Assembly (NCBI GenBank): GCA_944325475.1
Contig: CALVAF010000003.1
Location: forward strand, 1 to 7,727
Length of the DNA stretch: 7,727 nt
Origin: an uncultured Helicobacter sp.
GTDB taxonomy: Bacteria; Campylobacterota; Campylobacteria; Campylobacterales; Helicobacteraceae
Reading direction: 5' to 3'
Shown: positions 5,730 through 7,727 of the stretch, one piece after another
Layout of the letters: every line of letters starts with the position of its first letter
Numbering within the stretch: position 1 is the stretch's first letter
Notes under the pieces: model-generated
What the model was told of the DNA's origin: nothing
What the model saw: the letters and a program-made list of their open reading frames with translations, nothing else
Database searches by the model: none
Made by a program: the position numbers and the translations under genes

Positions 5730-5923
5730 TTTGTATCCTTTTTTGTGGGTTTATTATTTGCAGCATGGCGTAAATCTTCTTCATTATCAAACAAAACGCC
5801 TTGCATCATTTTTTTTTCATCATCAAATTGTCCATTTTTCAATCCCCAAAGAAAAGCAATTAGCCCTAAAAGCCCTATGATTAGCGAAGTTGCTAACATA
5901 ACACCAACCATTGTTGTGTTCAT
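5726..5923 (-). CDS. ccoS: CcoS, cbb3-type cytochrome oxidase assembly protein
   Basis: The 65-residue protein has one N-terminal membrane helix (about 5-27) followed by WGLKNGQFDD (26-35) and VLFDNEED (43-50). The GQFDD and LFD pair is the CcoS hallmark. CcoS is a small inner-membrane protein needed to put haem and copper cofactors into the cbb3 oxidase, the terminal oxidase of microaerobic respiration. Size is normal. Both ends overlap neighbours by four bases (ATGA): its ATG with the maf stop and its TGA with the fqrB ATG, with GGAG five bases before the start. A run of nine A bases in the coding strand (5817-5809) falls in the GAA-AAA-AAA-ATG codons just after GQFDD. Confidence 0.92.
   Translation of the reverse strand: MNTTMVGVMLATSLIIGLLGLIAFLWGLKNGQFDDEKKMMQGVLFDNEEDLRHAANNKPTKKDTK
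5809..5817. repeat. A9 homopolymer (coding sense) in ccoS
   Basis: Nine A bases in the ccoS coding strand, covering codons for Glu-Lys-Lys-Met just after GQFDD. A one-base change would frameshift CcoS after its membrane helix and move its stop away from the fqrB start. The reading frame is intact in this copy. Confidence 0.85.
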
Positions 5924-6471
5924 AAAAGCTCCAAAAAAGGCTTGATTGCTTCAAAGTGCAATCCTATGGCATTAGAGGTGCTACCAATTTGCTTTTTGAT
6001 GTATTTTTTGTGGAATCCTTCCACCATAACTGCCCCAGCTTTATTTTGCCATTGTTGGCTTTTTAGGTAAGCCTCCAAATCCTCTTTATCAAAGCAGGAA
6101 AATTCATAAGAGGTTTTACCAAGATGGACGAAATAAAATCGTTGTGAGTGCAAAATACAGCAGCTTAAAATATGGATAGAATTTCCGCTTTGTGCTTGGA
6201 GAAATGTTTGCGCTTCTTTTTGATTCTTGGGCTTTCTTTGTAGGGTGTTTGCACACTCTATGACACTATCAACGACCAAAAGTGGAAGTTCTAAACCGTA
6301 GGTTTGGAGTGCTTTTTTATGTTTGCGACGTGCGGCATGATAAACACAACTTTGTGGATTAGAGGATTGTAATTTTTCTTCATCCAAGCCATTATCGCAT
6401 TGGATAAAGGTAATTTTATGGTTTTTTAGAATCTGCCCTCTGCTAAGTGAAGTCGAACATAATCTCAGCAC
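5920..6471 (-). CDS. maf: Maf-family nucleotide pyrophosphatase (divergent)
   Basis: Maf proteins are cytoplasmic house-cleaning enzymes that hydrolyse non-canonical or pyrimidine nucleoside triphosphates. The 183 residues match the family length. Visible motifs are CSTSLSRGQIL (5-15) for the usual SASPRRxxLL with Arg11 kept, LDEEKL (29-34) for the acidic segment, HAARRKHKKAL (45-55) for the AxxKA helix, VVDSV (66-70) with the likely catalytic Asp68, NKAGAV (143-148) for GKAGxY, and IGSTSNAIGLHFE (162-174) for GSxxNVVGLPL. Several motif positions are relaxed, as in other Helicobacter Maf proteins, so substrate class cannot be assigned. The start is GTG with AAGGA five bases upstream. It leads a coupled run with ccoS and fqrB. 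Confidence 0.85.
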   Translation of the reverse strand: MLRLCSTSLSRGQILKNHKITFIQCDNGLDEEKLQSSNPQSCVYHAARRKHKKALQTYGLELPLLVVDSVIECANTLQRKPKNQKEAQTFLQAQSGNSIHILSCCILHSQRFYFVHLGKTSYEFSCFDKEDLEAYLKSQQWQNKAGAVMVEGFHKKYIKKQIGSTSNAIGLHFEAIKPFLELL

Positions 6472-6502
6472 AAAAGTCCTTAGGATTGAATTTAGACGAG
6501 CG

Positions 6503-6525
6503 ATTATATTACTTTTTGGATTATA
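6503..6525 (-). promoter_or_regulatory. Two tandem TATAAT boxes upstream of maf
   Basis: The 69-base gap between acpS and maf holds two perfect TATAAT hexamers on the - strand, at 6525-6520 and 6508-6503. They would give maf-ccoS-fqrB its own promoter(s), with starts near 6513 and 6496. No -35 consensus is evident. Confidence 0.5.
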
Positions 6526-6540
6526 ATGTTATTAAGTTTG

Positions 6541-6924
6541 TTAAATTTTAAAAATCGCAACAACAACAGCAATGGCAAACCCATTATCATGGGAGATAGA
6601 GAGACTTAGGGAAGAGAGGTTGAAAGCTTCCTTTTTTTCTTTTTTGAGGGTGAGTAGGGGTGCGCCTTTTTGATTTTTTGAAAGGATTATGTCGTGGAAT
6701 CCTAATTCCTTCGAGATTCCACATTTTAGGGCTTTAGAGCAAGCCTCCTTTGCCGCCCAAAAACCCGCAATATTTTGAGGGGTTTTGGCAAGTTTGATTT
6801 CTTCTTTATTTAAGAATCTTAAAAGCCCCTTTTCTCCATACTTTTGAAAGAAGGCTTCGATTCTTGGGATAGAAACTAAATCCACTCCAACTTCAAGTCC
6901 AATCTGAAATCCATTTTGAAGCAA
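6541..6924 (-). CDS. acpS: Holo-[acyl-carrier-protein] synthase
   Basis: AcpS transfers the 4'-phosphopantetheine arm of coenzyme A to apo-ACP in fatty acid synthesis. Both metal-binding signatures are present: GVDLVSIPRIE (13-23, Asp15) and FWAAKEACSKAL (55-66, Glu60), with the C-terminal SISHDNGFAIAVVV (109-122). The length of 127 is normal to slightly long. The start is uncertain. TTG at 6924 is the only usable standard codon, four bases after the fliL stop, and has no convincing ribosome-binding site, so coupling to fliL is likely. It adds about ten residues ahead of the usual start near IGLEVGVD; an ATT at 6903 behind a GGA would match the family better but is a rare start codon. The same fliL-acpS pairing occurs in H. 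pylori. Confidence 0.93.
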   Translation of the reverse strand: MLQNGFQIGLEVGVDLVSIPRIEAFFQKYGEKGLLRFLNKEEIKLAKTPQNIAGFWAAKEACSKALKCGISKELGFHDIILSKNQKGAPLLTLKKEKKEAFNLSSLSLSISHDNGFAIAVVVAIFKI

Positions 6925-6927
6925 GGG

Positions 6928-7455
6928 CTATTGCACCACAAATTCAGTGAAGAAAATATTAGAGATTCTGCCATCGACTAAAAATTCATTAATGCGTGCA
7001 AGAATCTCTTCTTTGAGTTTTTGTTTGCCTCGTGTGGTTTGGATTTCCTCAAAGGTTTTGGAGGCAAGAATTGTAATAATCGTGTCACGCAAAATATTGA
7101 CTTTAGAATCAAGTTCTGATTGCATTTTGGCAATACTCATTTCTAGGGCAATTGCGGTTTTAAGATAGCGTTTCCCACCGCCTGTAGAGACGAGATTGAC
7201 GATAAATTGGTCTAGGGGATACATAGGTCCTACGCTTAAAAGTGAGCTATTGGGGTTTGCAATGCTGCTTTTAGAAGCAGAGTTTTGGGCTGGCTGATTC
7301 TCATCTTGAGATTCTTCCCCACTGCTAAAAATCAAGATTCCAACGATGATTAAGATAATTAAAAGCAAGGTTACAACGCCAATAATGATAAATAAAATCA
7401 TTTTGTTTTGCTTGAGGTTTGCGAGTTTTGATACTTTTTGTTCTTCTTCAGCCAT
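6928..7455 (-). CDS. fliL: Flagellar basal-body-associated protein FliL
   Basis: FliL is a single-pass inner-membrane protein that forms a ring around or with the stator units and supports motor torque. The 175-residue protein has a short cytoplasmic N-terminus, one membrane helix (about 19-43), a Ser/Asn-rich linker (about 45-75) and a periplasmic FliL domain: YPLDQFIVNL (79-88), RYLKTAIALE (96-105), then LRDTIITILASKTFEEI (122-138) and a C-terminal helix ending in FTEFVVQ. This order and length are typical. The start is firm: AAGGAG is six bases upstream of the ATG. A TATAAT box lies in the short gap behind pheA. acpS follows after three bases. Confidence 0.95.
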   Translation of the reverse strand: MAEEEQKVSKLANLKQNKMILFIIIGVVTLLLIILIIVGILIFSSGEESQDENQPAQNSASKSSIANPNSSLLSVGPMYPLDQFIVNLVSTGGGKRYLKTAIALEMSIAKMQSELDSKVNILRDTIITILASKTFEEIQTTRGKQKLKEEILARINEFLVDGRISNIFFTEFVVQ

Positions 7456-7480
7456 TTTTCACTCCTTAATTAAAAAATTT

Positions 7481-7486
7481 ATTATA
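7481..7486 (-). promoter_or_regulatory. Candidate -10 box for fliL-acpS
   Basis: A perfect TATAAT on the - strand lies 26-31 bases before the fliL ATG in the 43-base gap behind the pheA stop. Upstream sequence is AT-rich with no clear -35. No sigma-54 (GG-N10-GC) or sigma-28 motif is evident, but the pheA end limits the space. Random TATAAT is common in such AT-rich DNA. Confidence 0.4.
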
Positions 7487-7498
7487 TTATTTCTTAGA

Positions 7499-7727
7499 TT
7501 AATTTTTCAAGTAGCTTCCAAGCCATTTGAGTTCTTTTGGATAACGTTGGAAGAGTTCATTGATATTAGCATCATCTATATGCCCATCAATGTCGATAAA
7601 AAAGCAGTATTGAAAGTCATCGGCTTGGTGTGTAGGACGTGATTGTATTGAGGTCATATTGATATTTAAATCTCGAATATCATAGAGTAGAATATACAAA
7701 GAAAAAAATTTATAAAAAATAAAAAAA
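7499..7727 (-). CDS. pheA: C-terminal end of prephenate dehydratase (ACT domain), truncated by the window edge
   Basis: The visible 75 codons encode the second part of a PheA-type ACT domain: LYILLYDIRDLNINMT, then IQSRPTHQADDFQYCFFIDIDGH, ending in LKWLGSYLKN. ESRP, the YxFFxDxxGH core and the terminal LGSY are hallmarks of the phenylalanine-binding regulatory domain of prephenate dehydratase (often fused to chorismate mutase), which makes phenylpyruvate from prephenate. The frame is open to the right edge, so the gene starts outside the window. A TTG at 7699 is not taken as the start, because it falls inside the domain. The first visible residues (7703-7726) are an A/T homopolymer stretch giving FFIFYKFF, where the family expects a TSIxF...KPG pattern, so this edge may be poor sequence. 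Confidence 0.82.
   Translation of the reverse strand, partial: FFIFYKFFSLYILLYDIRDLNINMTSIQSRPTHQADDFQYCFFIDIDGHIDDANINELFQRYPKELKWLGSYLKN

Noticed and set aside
1..7727. CRISPR arrays, insertion sequences, tRNA/rRNA genes, prophage or defence genes
   Set aside because: I looked for spaced direct repeats, terminal inverted repeats, transposase-like proteins and tRNA-like cloverleaf ends and saw none. All long frames are accounted for by chromosomal genes.

Overview
The window looks like a piece of a Helicobacter-type epsilonproteobacterial (Campylobacterota) chromosome. It is AT-rich and very densely coded, with many start/stop overlaps and GTG or TTG starts. Promoters are of the type with a good -10 box and a weak -35. 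It carries family-typical genes: fqrB, the KchA-type potassium channel next to ribosomal protein L28, fliL next to acpS, and a divergent Maf. The presence of argJ and a pheA-type ACT domain suggests a non-gastric (enterohepatic) Helicobacter or close relative, because H. pylori is an arginine and phenylalanine auxotroph. The genus is an inference from protein resemblance recalled from memory; no search was run.

Layout. Positions 1-1857 (+ strand) hold a tightly coupled run of four genes: an unrecognised protein (possibly cut by the window edge), an HdrB-like CCG-fold protein that has lost its cysteine ligands, a small membrane protein with a charged tail, and cutA. The run ends at a terminator hairpin over the end of cutA. 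Everything from 1869 to 7727 is on the - strand. Read in its own direction it is: the end of pheA (cut by the right edge), fliL-acpS, maf-ccoS-fqrB, rpmB-kchA-argJ, and a small YdcH/DUF465 protein. No gap between genes exceeds about 85 bp.

How the genes work together. fliL is a flagellar motor/stator gene and acpS activates acyl carrier protein. maf-ccoS-fqrB are linked by two 4-base ATGA overlaps and follow a gap with two perfect TATAAT boxes; ccoS (cbb3 oxidase assembly) and fqrB (NADPH-flavodoxin/quinone redox) both concern microaerobic respiration. rpmB-kchA-argJ is a mixed operon of ribosomal protein L28, a potassium channel and an arginine biosynthesis enzyme. The kchA ribosome-binding site lies inside a perfect 9-bp hairpin that begins at the rpmB stop codon, and kchA also has a strong internal ribosome-binding site exactly at the pore/RCK boundary.

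Most of the window is ordinary housekeeping DNA and I see no unmistakable new system. The points most worth checking are: the two kchA translation signals; a T15 run (coding sense) replacing the conserved polar motif of the YdcH-like protein, with a similar Phe-for-conserved-residue pattern at the right edge in pheA; and the cysteine-less HdrB-like gene with its unknown operon partners.
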